NCBI RefSeq assembly: GCF_030384665.1
Contig: NC_083678.1
Span: 1,116,001-1,180,000 of the forward strand
Source: Lodderomyces elongisporus
Taxonomy: Eukaryota > Ascomycota > Pichiomycetes > Serinales > Debaryomycetaceae
Reading direction: 5' to 3'
Length of the DNA: 64,000 bases
A model generated the notes under the pieces. It saw only the letters and a list, made by a program, of their open reading frames with translations, was not told the DNA's origin and searched no databases. Numbering within the stretch: position 1 is the first letter of the stretch; every line of letters starts with the position of its first letter. This document shows positions 39,931 through 48,812 of the stretch, one piece after another. A program made the translations under genes and the position numbers.

Positions 39931-40881
39931 TTACTTGATACTGATGTTGGCTCTTTGTTGCATAGCAGCCTTGTGCATTTGAAGCCTCTTTTCATACCCT
40001 GATGATTTACCATTATAAGCGTTGATCAACTCTTCAGCAAGTCTCACTGCAAAATCGTTATTCTTCCTCTTTTTACTAGCTTCCAAAATCCACCCAATAG
40101 CAAATCTGTTTCTTTGTCTTTCATTTAAAGCCACTGGGATAATTGTTCTTTTGGCAACACCGGTGGAAATGGATCTTGTCTTTACGAGTGGTCCCAAGTT
40201 TACTAAAGTCTCTTTCAAGACTTCGATTGGATCTTTTCTCAATTTCATTTGCACAATGTAGAGAGCACGACTCACTGTTTTTTGGGCCAATGCCTTCTTA
40301 CCGTGTCTCATAATGACATTGACGAGGTTCTGAACAATAGGGTCGGCTTTCAATGGCACTTCCTTGTTTGAATAAGCATAAGTCTCTTCAATTTGTTCGA
40401 TTGTTGGTTCAAAGCTTCTATTGATATATGGCTCCGGTTGTGTGATTTGACCAAGATAAATCTCTTCTGCTGTTTCGTGATTCTGTTTACCATTCTTCAA
40501 TTGACGTACTGCATCGATCCACTTGTCAAGATCTTCTTCAGTGACTTTTTCCTTGTCAATAGGATATATTTCAGCAAACAATGATTTTTTTGTTTGTTGG
40601 CTAGAAGTTTTTAACGAGGAGCCAGGCTTATTTACAGATTTTGCTGCTGCTGTTGTTGTTGATGTTGCTGGCGATATCAGCTGAGCTAATTTAGCCGGTT
40701 TTTTAGCCTCTGGCTGTGTTTCCTTGATAGGCTGTGTAGGCTTGGTTTCACTAGTGGTTGTTGCTGGTACAGGTTTCTTTGGTATATCTGTACTATTGTA
40801 GCGCACACTTCGAAGAAGCGCCATTCCGGGCATCTTGACATGCTGACTTCTAAGTCTAATACAGGAGCGGACTAACGACAT
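39931..40881 (-). CDS. RSM7: Mitochondrial small-subunit ribosomal protein uS7m
   Basis: Component of the mitoribosome small-subunit head. The 316-aa protein has a basic presequence (MSLVRSCIRLRSQ...), a Thr/Pro/Lys-rich linker (~30-100), and a bacterial-type uS7 domain in the C-terminal half. Domain blocks are DPIVQNLVNVIMRHGKKALAQ, RKDPIEVLKETLVNLGPLV, TIIPVALNERQRNRFAIGWI, and [22 protein letters not shown]. The start is the first ATG. Divergent from the TES1-like gene. Confidence 0.93.
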   Translation of the reverse strand: MSLVRSCIRLRSQHVKMPGMALLRSVRYNSTDIPKKPVPATTTSETKPTQPIKETQPEAKKPAKLAQLISPATSTTTAAAKSVNKPGSSLKTSSQQTKKSLFAEIYPIDKEKVTEEDLDKWIDAVRQLKNGKQNHETAEEIYLGQITQPEPYINRSFEPTIEQIEETYAYSNKEVPLKADPIVQNLVNVIMRHGKKALAQKTVSRALYIVQMKLRKDPIEVLKETLVNLGPLVKTRSISTGVAKRTIIPVALNERQRNRFAIGWILEASKKRKNNDFAVRLAEELINAYNGKSSGYEKRLQMHKAAMQQRANISIK

Positions 40882-41661
40882 TGGTATGCTTCACTTGGGT
40901 AGTAGTAGTGGACAAAAGTAGTGGTAGTAGCAGAGTTGGCTTTGACAATGGTGTTAGTAGTGAATTTTAGTTGGACTTGGTTTGGACTTGGTTTGGGTTT
41001 GTACTGGAAATTGAAAAATTTTGTTACCAATGCGATTTGTAATGGTGAATATCTGCCTTCTTTTTTTTTTTCTTCTTTTAACTTTTTTTTTTTCTTCTTT
41101 TTACTTTTTTTTTCTTTTTTTTCAATTCATTTTTTTTTCTTCCTGTTTTGTTGCGCGAAAAGATCACCAATATACTTTTGACGGATATGCATCCAAATAA
41201 AGGTTCGGATAAGGCTAACTTGTTTTGTACACAATCAAAGGTATAAAAGTGGGGAAAGCAAAAACAACGACTAAGCAAACAAAGAATCTCAATAAGTATG
41301 CTAACAATAACAGCAGTGTAAATGCCTGTTGTCTTTGTCTTACTCCAATCTCATTTACTTATATACATCAATTTTTTATAAGCCTCAATATTCATTTCTT
41401 CGTGTTTTTTCTTCCTCCCCCCTCCCACATGAACTGTCTTTAATTGCTAAAGTGCTTGAATACAAAGTACGATCCTACAATCTAGATATTGATGAGATTA
41501 AGGAGAAACCAAAAAAAAATATAAAGAAACCAGTGGCTGGACCTGCGCATAAAAGACCTATTCAAATTATTTTTGTATATATATATATATATATATACGT
41601 ATATATATGTATCCACATATAAACAAACCTTGTCTGAAATTATAACTAAAAGGAAAATACA
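40882..41661. other. Divergent promoter of RSM7 and the TES1-like gene
   Basis: Contains GTAGT and TTGGACTTGGTTT repeats (40915-41000), T tracts (41061-41140), a TATATA run (41577-41597) and an A-rich leader. No gene was seen. Confidence 0.55.
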
Positions 41662-42588
41662 ATGGAGAAAATCAAAGAGTTGAAACATCAGCCGCTCATT
41701 GAGGTAGATATAGCAAAAGAAATAAATGTTGAAAAGATCTCAGAAACGCACTATACGGGGTTGAAACCTTTGTTGAAGCCATATTTGGGACGCCGTGGTG
41801 TTTATGGTGGAGCTATATGCGCACAAGCTGTCCTCGTAGCAATTCGATCATCACCTAAAGGGTTTAGACCAAATGCGATGCACACTTTTTTTATACGTGC
41901 AGTGGATGAAGAGTCTGTGATTGATTGGAAGGTGCAAAACATTTCCAATGGAAGATCGTTTGTTAATAGGAGCGTCAATGCTATACAGAATGGTAAACCT
42001 GTCTTTACGGCAAATATCTCACTAACACTGAACAATACATTGAAGCTGGAGACAAAATTAAGGCAGGGGCAAGGGCTGGATTCGGAACTGGGTTTTAAAA
42101 CTTTTACTTATCAAGCCACACCAGGACCAAAGTTGGATATTTGCAATTTAAGAGAGGCTGAACTTTTGGGTAACTCGATTCTCCATGTATCAATAAAGTT
42201 TCCAGTTGCATCACAACCTGTTGATGTTTTACCTTATTTCATCAAATACGGTGTTGAAGGAAGAGAAACCATTAGACCATTAACTCCGGAGTACGAATAT
42301 TGTGCATTCACATGGATTACCGATTGGATGGAATTGGATAGAGTTTTGGACGTTATGGGGTATAAGGATATTATTGCAACTTTTGATGCTTCCTTGGACC
42401 ATACCGTTTACTTCCACGACGATGACCTTGATCCTACACATTGGATTGCTGTTTCATTTAAAACTACAAGATTAAATCATGATCGAGCACTATTGATTTG
42501 TAACATGTTTAACGACAAGGGAGTGCATGTGGCCACCGTTGTCCAAGAGAGGTTGTTCAAAGGAAATTTTGATAAAAACAAGCTCTAG
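41662..42588 (+). CDS. TES1: Peroxisomal acyl-CoA thioesterase (TesB/TES1 family)
   Basis: Hydrolyses acyl-CoA to free fatty acid and CoA during peroxisomal beta-oxidation. The 308-aa protein has the double hot-dog layout: GRRGVYGGAICAQAVLVA and MHTFFIRAVDEE in the first half, GRSFVNRSVNAIQNGKPVF, then ATFDASLDHTVYFH. The last contains the Asp of the TesB catalytic triad. The C-terminal tripeptide NKL resembles a PTS1 peroxisomal signal. Candida species carry several TES paralogues, so the exact orthology is uncertain. It is convergent with the Acinus-like gene. Confidence 0.85.
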   Translation: MEKIKELKHQPLIEVDIAKEINVEKISETHYTGLKPLLKPYLGRRGVYGGAICAQAVLVAIRSSPKGFRPNAMHTFFIRAVDEESVIDWKVQNISNGRSFVNRSVNAIQNGKPVFTANISLTLNNTLKLETKLRQGQGLDSELGFKTFTYQATPGPKLDICNLREAELLGNSILHVSIKFPVASQPVDVLPYFIKYGVEGRETIRPLTPEYEYCAFTWITDWMELDRVLDVMGYKDIIATFDASLDHTVYFHDDDLDPTHWIAVSFKTTRLNHDRALLICNMFNDKGVHVATVVQERLFKGNFDKNKL

Positions 42589-42896
42589 AGAATACGAGGA
42601 AAATCTAAAATAATAATAAAACAAACAAACAAACAAACAAAGAAACAAACAAATAATTATCACCAACTTAGAATTGGTCTTCAATAATACAATACTCAGT
42701 TATCTACGGTTGAGCAAAAAACTAATAAAAACAAAGAGGAGTTAAATTCGTTTAAAATAAACAATAGAAATTTGCTTTTGATTTCATTCATTCTAAATAG
42801 TACACTAATTCAATATATTATTGGTCCCTCTTTTTTTTTTTTTTTAATCTTTTTCCAATCCAACTATTTTGTTTTAGTTTTTGTTATTTTTTTTTT
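42589..42896. other. Short convergent spacer
   Basis: CAAA repeats (42618-42650) and T tracts; 3' ends of the two convergent genes only. Confidence 0.55.
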
Positions 42897-44078
42897 TCAG
42901 AATCTAGATGGTGACCTTGAACGGGATCTTGACCTATCTCTATGTCTTGATGGCACGTAACTATCTGTTTGGGGTCTTGCATCTCTAGAGCGCCCTGGCA
43001 CATACGAGTCTGTGTGTCCACCATAATGACCACCTCTACTGTAATTACCGTTACCACCACGTCTTTCTCGTGAATATGGTCCACGTTCTGAACGACCAGG
43101 CACGTATCTGTCATGTCCGCCTCTGTAGCGTGGTGGTCCATAATTATCTCTTCCTCTTCCTCTACCTCCACGGTAAGAGGGTGGACGGTATTGTGGAATA
43201 TAATCACCATTCAACAATAAATGAGATGCAACAATCTCTTCATTTCTAGTTGTGAATTCAAGCTTCCAAATTCCATCTCGGGGTCCTTTATCTTCCTCAA
43301 ATGTCCATTGACCAATTGCCTTAACTGGGATATATTCAACATATAATGGAAGCCTATCGGTGAAGAATTCACGTGGTTCAACCGGTGCGGAGGCTTTTTC
43401 TTTTTCCTCTTCAGACAAATCATCGTAAATACGCTTTTCATGTTCAAATCGTTCTGTCTCGCGATTTTCAAATTCTTCCTTGAGTCTAAGGTCTTCTTCC
43501 TCACCGGGGTAAATGGACCCACTCAATTGAGATCTGAGAAACTCTGCACCTTCTTCGTTGCTTACCAAAACAATCGCATGGGTTCTCAATCTGTTCAACC
43601 ATGCTCTGTCAATATTGAATTTAATGTCCTTGTTTGACTCGGCCAAGCTACGCAAGTACCTTTGGAAATCTCCGGCATTAAGCGGCTTACGCAAGTTTCC
43701 AATAAATAATGCTCTTGTTACATGAAACAGTGGTTTCTCGGTAACTTCGTAAACAACATCTTGGACTTCATCATCTTGCTTAGTTCTACCACCATTCTTA
43801 GCCTCATTATCATCACCATTACCATTTTCGTTTTCAATTCCATCTCCCTCTTCGTTTTCTTTTCCATTTCCATTTCCATTTCCATTTTCATCACCATCCC
43901 TGTCCATGGCGTCATCATCAGCTTCACGACGGACGGGACGACGAGAAGGCAAGTCCAAGCCAATCATATCAGGTCTTCTCTCCGGTGGTGGTTCTCTTGG
44001 AGAAGCAGGTTTTCCATACTGGTAGTATGGTTGGGGTTCGTCCCTATCTATATCACGATCGAGTTCCACGTCACTCAT
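42897..44078 (-). CDS. RRM/RS-rich nuclear RNA-binding protein, Acinus-like
   Basis: 393-aa protein with an acidic, Asn/Gly/Glu-rich linker (~55-105) and an RRM-like domain at ~115-205 with RALFIGNLRKPLNAGDFQRYL and WLNRLRTHAIVLVSNEEGAEF. A conserved block follows near 250 (PLYVEYIPVKAIGQWTFEED), and the RGG/RS tail has repeated DSYVPGR units and ends RSRSRSPSRF. The RRM and the EYIPVKAIGQW block resemble fungal Acinus-type proteins linked to splicing and exon-junction (ASAP) complexes. The assignment is by remembered motif resemblance only. The start is the first ATG. Confidence 0.6.
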   Translation of the reverse strand: MSDVELDRDIDRDEPQPYYQYGKPASPREPPPERRPDMIGLDLPSRRPVRREADDDAMDRDGDENGNGNGNGKENEEGDGIENENGNGDDNEAKNGGRTKQDDEVQDVVYEVTEKPLFHVTRALFIGNLRKPLNAGDFQRYLRSLAESNKDIKFNIDRAWLNRLRTHAIVLVSNEEGAEFLRSQLSGSIYPGEEEDLRLKEEFENRETERFEHEKRIYDDLSEEEKEKASAPVEPREFFTDRLPLYVEYIPVKAIGQWTFEEDKGPRDGIWKLEFTTRNEEIVASHLLLNGDYIPQYRPPSYRGGRGRGRDNYGPPRYRGGHDRYVPGRSERGPYSRERRGGNGNYSRGGHYGGHTDSYVPGRSRDARPQTDSYVPSRHRDRSRSRSRSPSRF

Positions 44079-44483
44079 CCTACTCGCTATTACTCTTGGT
44101 GATTTACTTGCTATTGAAGTTTATCAAAAGTTGACGATTATTCACAAATGGATGGACAATTGCTGTTGTGTATTCTTTTTCTTTGTTGACGTTGTTTTTT
44201 GTGGAGCGGTATTTTTTTCGTGCGCGAAAGTCACTCTGCTAAATCTACCAAAGTCCACTTCGAGGATAGAGAGAGAGAAACAAAGAGAGAGAAAAAGAGA
44301 AATGATACAGATTTTTGAAACGCTTTTGAGTATCGGCGTGAGCATTGTTTAATGGTTGATTAATGACAAAACGACATGGTCTAGAGTTTAGTTTGCTATT
44401 GTACATTTTTTCCCCCCTTAATGTTTCTTTTCTAAGAAGTTGTAATTATTTAGACCTAATAAAGCTGACCGTTACTATTATCT
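44079..44483. other. Spacer between SDH4 and the Acinus-like gene
   Basis: Promoter of the Acinus-like gene (minus). GAGA-rich stretch 44265-44300; no gene was seen. Confidence 0.5.
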
Positions 44484-44978
44484 TTAAGCCATCCATAGAC
44501 TTTTCACTACATCGAATAATCCGTTGCTTGTAGTCTCCATCACGTAGATTCCATACATGGCAACACAAGTACCAAAAGTCAACAATTTAGTAGCAACTCC
44601 GTACCAAGCATTATAAACCCTTTTTGGAATATAGTCTATTATACAACTCTTGAAACCAGCGTGACAGTGAAACAACGTCAACACTGAGAATGTAGCATCA
44701 ATGACTGGGAACTCAACACCAGCAACAAAAGGGGTCATCACAAGGGGCACCATTGCTATCGATATAATTCTATCATAAGTCCAGTGATATGAGCCATCGT
44801 AAGCGTTAGGTAATGGTGGTTTGTAAGCCTCATTAACGGTTTCAACAATGTATCCTGGTGGCTGTTCAATAAGCTTGTACTTTGACCAATCTGGAAGCAA
44901 GCGTAGCGTTCTTGCATGAAAATTCAAACCAGGTTTAAGTATAGAAGGTCGACTGACCCTAGAAACAATGGAGAACAT
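44484..44978 (-). CDS. SDH4: Succinate dehydrogenase membrane anchor subunit
   Basis: CybS subunit that anchors complex II in the inner mitochondrial membrane and helps bind ubiquinone and heme. The 164-aa protein begins with a basic presequence, followed by GSYHWTYDRIISIAMVPLV and HCHAGFKSCIIDYIPKR (the conserved His/Asp-Tyr region). Three hydrophobic segments are visible. The size matches the family. The start is the first ATG. Confidence 0.93.
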   Translation of the reverse strand: MFSIVSRVSRPSILKPGLNFHARTLRLLPDWSKYKLIEQPPGYIVETVNEAYKPPLPNAYDGSYHWTYDRIISIAMVPLVMTPFVAGVEFPVIDATFSVLTLFHCHAGFKSCIIDYIPKRVYNAWYGVATKLLTFGTCVAMYGIYVMETTSNGLFDVVKSLWMA

Positions 44979-45555
44979 TGCGTTGGAGCTTTCGATTATC
45001 GTTGGATAAAGTTATACACTGATAAAAGGTATATTTATCTTCTGGGGAGATTGAATAGAGATGCAAACGCGAGACTATGATTTTTCAGCCTTCTATTTCT
45101 TTTTTTCTTTTCTTCTTCGTACCAGTTACTTTTGAAAATTAAATGACAGTCGAGAACGATACTTTTACTATATCATGTTATGTTTGTAAACATAAAATAA
45201 AGATTATAGGGATGCTTTCAACTCTGAATTTAATTTATCATGTAGCCTTTGAATCAAGTGACCAAATTGCAAGAGAAAGGCTAGACAAAAGAGGGAAAGA
45301 GAACAAGGCACAATCTTGCTAGTGTAGAAAGGTTTATCATTCGAAATGTTTTTTTTTTAATTAGAAACAAACACAGACAACAACATACACAATGAGTTGA
45401 TAAAGAATTATAAATATATACATATATAAACAGAACAGTGAGATCACGACAAAGGCAACCCAAACAAACCAAAACAAGACAAAATGAAACAAACAATGTT
45501 TGGTGCATCATTTAAGAATTCATTGTAGTATTAGAATGGTAAACAACCATTCTTC
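44979..45555. other. Spacer between MRP2 and SDH4
   Basis: SDH4 promoter and MRP2 3' region; AT-rich, with TATATA near 45415-45427. No gene was seen. Confidence 0.5.
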
Positions 45556-45903
45556 TTACCACGAGGCGACATGCACTCCTGGAATCAAACCGGCTCTAGC
45601 TCTGTTTCTGAATGCAGTTCTGTTCAATTTAAAATCACGAATCAAAGACTTTGAGTTCCCCGTCGCCACACAACGGTCTCTAATCTGTGTAAATGAAGTG
45701 TACTTGGGCATACTTGTCAACTGCAAGTTAGCTTCGACTCTGACTCTTGGTGGTAATTCTTCATTGCGTGCAATGTATTTCAAAGCATTTCTTGTCACTT
45801 CGTATTCAGCAAACTGAAGTCTCTTGAAATGATCCCTAAGGACACGTGCGTTGATGTGTGCGTGTTTTGGAATGTCAAATTTTACTGGGAATCTAAATGG
45901 CAT
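45556..45903 (-). CDS. MRP2: Mitochondrial small-subunit ribosomal protein uS14m
   Basis: 115-aa mitoribosome protein of the uS14 family. The C-terminal block RDRCVATGNSKSLIRDFKLNRTAFRNRARAGLIPGV is the uS14 signature. The zinc-binding Cys cluster is absent, as in many C-minus uS14 proteins. The start is the first ATG at 45903. Confidence 0.93.
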   Translation of the reverse strand: MPFRFPVKFDIPKHAHINARVLRDHFKRLQFAEYEVTRNALKYIARNEELPPRVRVEANLQLTSMPKYTSFTQIRDRCVATGNSKSLIRDFKLNRTAFRNRARAGLIPGVHVASW

Positions 45904-46042
45904 CTTAACGTATGAATGGATATGAAGTTAGTGTTTTCAAAACTTGTTGAGTTGTTCTTGATGGTGGTTAAGTCTATCATAATCTACAATAATACAGGGC
46001 CAATTTTTTGTTAAAATTTTCCTTCAGTTGAGGTCGATAAAG

Positions 46043-46057
46043 GTAGCGCAGCGCTAC
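46043..46057. promoter_or_regulatory. GTAGCGC-A-GCGCTAC inverted repeat
   Basis: 7-bp arms around one base, flanked by GGTC / GACC that extend the symmetry, 140 bp from the MRP2 start. GC-rich in an AT-rich spacer; the binding factor is unknown. Confidence 0.4.
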
Positions 46058-46150
46058 GACCGATAGGTCCAAAAAAAAAGAAAAAAATTGGAAATTGGGA
46101 ATTAAGATTTGGAAAGAAGATTTGAAACTCCGCATTTAAACTAAATTTTA

Positions 46151-46242
46151 AAAAGAAGAAGAAGAGGAGGAAGAGGAGGAAGAGGAAGAAGAGGAGGAAG
46201 AGGAAGAAGAAAGAGGAAGAAGAAAGAGGAAGAAGAAAGAGG
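46151..46242 (+). repeat. Polypurine GGA/GAA repeat tract
   Basis: About 90 bases of GAAGAAGAGGAGGAAGAG-type units, pure purine on the plus strand. Confidence 0.85.
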
Positions 46243-46736
46243 TGGATGAGGTGGATGAACTGTATACTTAATTATATGATACTAATAGTTATCCCATAAT
46301 CAATACCGATATAGGACCTACAAAATCACAATAACATTAGTATGATTGGCAACTTCTTTTAGTAATATATTGTGGCTTTTCAACATTAAAGAAGGATAAA
46401 CAATAGTAGCCAGATGTAGTTTTTGGTAAACAATGGAATTTGTAAAACCGTAGTCGGCAGACGTAGAAGCAGATGCAGAGGCAGAGCGAGAGGAGGGAAA
46501 AGAGATCGAGGTAGATCGGTAAAGGCGAGAACGATCCAAGATGGTAGGCGCTCAGTATAAATTGATATAATCACCATGATCTCAAGGTTTCAAAATTCCC
46601 GAACACAACAAACTTCGGTATTCTCAAACATACTCTATTGCTATTAACCTTTTTCCCCCCCTTTCTTTCCTTTTTCTTTTTTCTTTCTTTCAAACATTAA
46701 ATTGCAAAACAGCAACAACGAATAGAGAAAAATTAA

Positions 46737-47450
46737 ATGTTTACGGGATTAATAGAAACCATCGGCACGGTGTCCGAATACATCAAACATGATACATCAT
46801 CCTCAGGCGGCAGTGGTGTCTCAATCACCATCACGGATTGTTCGGAAATTCTTGAAGATGTGCACCTCGGTGATTCGATATCGACCAACGGAGTCTGTCT
46901 TACAGTGACGGACTTTGATGCTGCAAAGACATTTTTTAAAGTTGGAGTAGCCCCTGAGACGCTACGCAAAAGTAATCTTGGCTCATTAGAACAAGGTTCC
47001 AAAGTCAACTTGGAAAGAGCAGTGACTAGTGATGTCAGACTTGGTGGACATGTAGTCCAGGGACATGTCGATACCATTGCCAACATTGTTTATCGTAAGC
47101 CAGATGGCAATGCCATTACATTTACTTTTGAATTAAGGGACAAAGAGTTTATCAATTATATTGTCCACAAAGGATTTATTGCCATAGATGGCACTTCGTT
47201 GACAGTGACCAATGTCGATGACACCAAGGCGCAATTTTCAATAATGTTGATCAGCTACAGTCAAGAAAAAGTTATATTGTCCAAGAAGGATGTTGGAGAC
47301 ACAGTCAACATCGAGGTTGATTTGACAGGAAAATTGATTGAAAAACAAGTGGAATTGAACTTGAAATCGCAGATTGAAAAGGGGGATAGTGCATTGAATA
47401 ACTTAATTGCTGCATTGGTGGAAAAGAAGGTCAAGGAGTTGATAAAATAG
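46737..47450 (+). CDS. RIB5: Riboflavin synthase
   Basis: Converts two 6,7-dimethyl-8-ribityllumazine molecules to riboflavin and a pyrimidine, the last step of riboflavin synthesis. The 237-aa protein has the tandem lumazine-binding domains: MFTGLIETIGTV at the start, SISTNGVCLTVTDF and APETLRKSNLG in domain 1, GGHVVQGHVDTIA at the junction and GFIAIDGTSLTVTNVD in domain 2. The length matches the family. The start is the first ATG. Confidence 0.97.
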   Translation: MFTGLIETIGTVSEYIKHDTSSSGGSGVSITITDCSEILEDVHLGDSISTNGVCLTVTDFDAAKTFFKVGVAPETLRKSNLGSLEQGSKVNLERAVTSDVRLGGHVVQGHVDTIANIVYRKPDGNAITFTFELRDKEFINYIVHKGFIAIDGTSLTVTNVDDTKAQFSIMLISYSQEKVILSKKDVGDTVNIEVDLTGKLIEKQVELNLKSQIEKGDSALNNLIAALVEKKVKELIK

Positions 47451-48007
47451 GAAAAATAATAATATTAAAAAAAAAGAAAAACAACTTAGCATAAATAGAA
47501 TTTGTAATGAAACTTAAGGAACAATTTTACAAACCAAATTCAAAGCTAGTAGTGATTACAATGATTATAAAGGTTGTAAAGAAAACATAAAGAAGAAAAG
47601 GTGAAAGCAGAATCTAAAACTAGAAAAAGATATTGAGGAGGAATAGAGAACATCAAAAGATGGTTCTAACAAAACTTGTGGCAAAGTATGCTTGTCGTTG
47701 TCGTTGTCGTTGGAGTCGGGATGTAGGACTGGTAAGAAGTGTACCTCTCAAGTGCGTATTCCAATATTGGTTAATTTTTTTTTGCCCCGGTTTCATGAAT
47801 TTTTGAGAGGCAAAAAAAAAAAATGTATCGAGACCTCCAGAATTGACCACAAGCAAACTCTCCTTCCCACCTTCAAAATTCAAAACATAAAGTAAAAAAA
47901 AAGAGAAAATAAAGACAAAGCATCAATAGATTTATTGACTCATTACATATTCTGCAAATACACCTAGTAAACTGGAAATAGAACAAGATTAGACAAAAAT
48001 AAAAACA
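47451..48007. other. Spacer between RIB5 and PRE1
   Basis: Holds TGTGGCAAA (47677-47685) and TGACTCA (47936-47942) in the PRE1 promoter; A tracts. No gene was seen. Confidence 0.5.
47677..47685 (+). promoter_or_regulatory. PACE-like element upstream of PRE1
   Basis: TGTGGCAAA, one mismatch from GGTGGCAAA, about 325 bp before the PRE1 start. Candida Rpn4 sites may differ from the S. cerevisiae consensus. Confidence 0.35.
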
Positions 48008-48601
48008 ATGGATATTATTCTAGGTATAAGATTAGAAGACGCAACACTTGTGGCCACTTCGAAAGCAGCTACCCGTGGTATTTCTGTATTAAAAGACAAT
48101 GATGATAAGACAAGGCACCTCAATGCCCACAATTTAATTGCATTTACTGGTGAATCAGGTGACACGATCCAATTTTCAGAATACGCCCAAGCAAATATTC
48201 AATTGTACTCAATGCGTGAAGATGAAGTAGAGTTGTCGCCCAAGGCAACTGCATCATACGTAAGAAATCTTCTTGCAACGTCGATAAGATCTAGAAAACC
48301 ATACCAAGTGAACTGTTTAATAGCCGGTTACGATATCAAGACCCAAAAACCATCGTTGTACTACATTGATTATTTGGGAACGCTGGTGGAATTGCCCTAC
48401 GGAGCGCATGGATATGCTGCATTTTACACAACCTCTTTATTGGATAAACACTATCGAAAGGGAATGAGTGTAGAGCAAGGGTTGGAGTTGATGAAGATGT
48501 GTGTGGAGGAGTTGCAAAAGAGAATGCCAATTGATTTCAAAGGAGTTTACGTAAAAGTTGTGGATAAAGATGGGATTAGGCTAGTAGAGCAGAATTTATA
48601 G
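48008..48601 (+). CDS. PRE1: 20S proteasome beta-4 subunit
   Basis: Non-catalytic beta ring subunit. The 197-aa protein starts MDIILGIRLEDATLVATSK, then ATRGISVLKDNDDKTR, ANIQLYSMRED, and LVELPYGAHGYAAFYT, a close full-length match to S. cerevisiae Pre1. Codon 126 is CTG at a position where S. cerevisiae has Lys, compatible with CTG as Ser. It has no Thr active site, as expected. Confidence 0.97.
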   Translation: MDIILGIRLEDATLVATSKAATRGISVLKDNDDKTRHLNAHNLIAFTGESGDTIQFSEYAQANIQLYSMREDEVELSPKATASYVRNLLATSIRSRKPYQVNCLIAGYDIKTQKPSLYYIDYLGTLVELPYGAHGYAAFYTTSLLDKHYRKGMSVEQGLELMKMCVEELQKRMPIDFKGVYVKVVDKDGIRLVEQNL

Positions 48602-48812
48602 ATGGAATTTAAGTGAGATGAAAGGAAGGAAATGAGCTAGATTATCAATCATTTGTATTTACTTTACTTTACCTTATACTCCCCTCTTTTTCCTTCCTTT
48701 CCTTTCCTTTTCTTTGATTTTATTTTATTTGATTTGTTTTTATGGTTTGTAATTTGAATGATACATAATGAATTTAATACTTGGACAATTAATTTATTTC
48801 TATACTCGTTTT

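Larger units (their letters stand above)
45904..46736. other. Divergent region between MRP2 and RIB5
   Basis: Holds a perfect GTAGCGC-A-GCGCTAC inverted repeat (46043-46057), a GA-rich trinucleotide tract (46151-46242) and T/C-rich RIB5 leader sequence. ORFs there lack domains. Confidence 0.6.
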
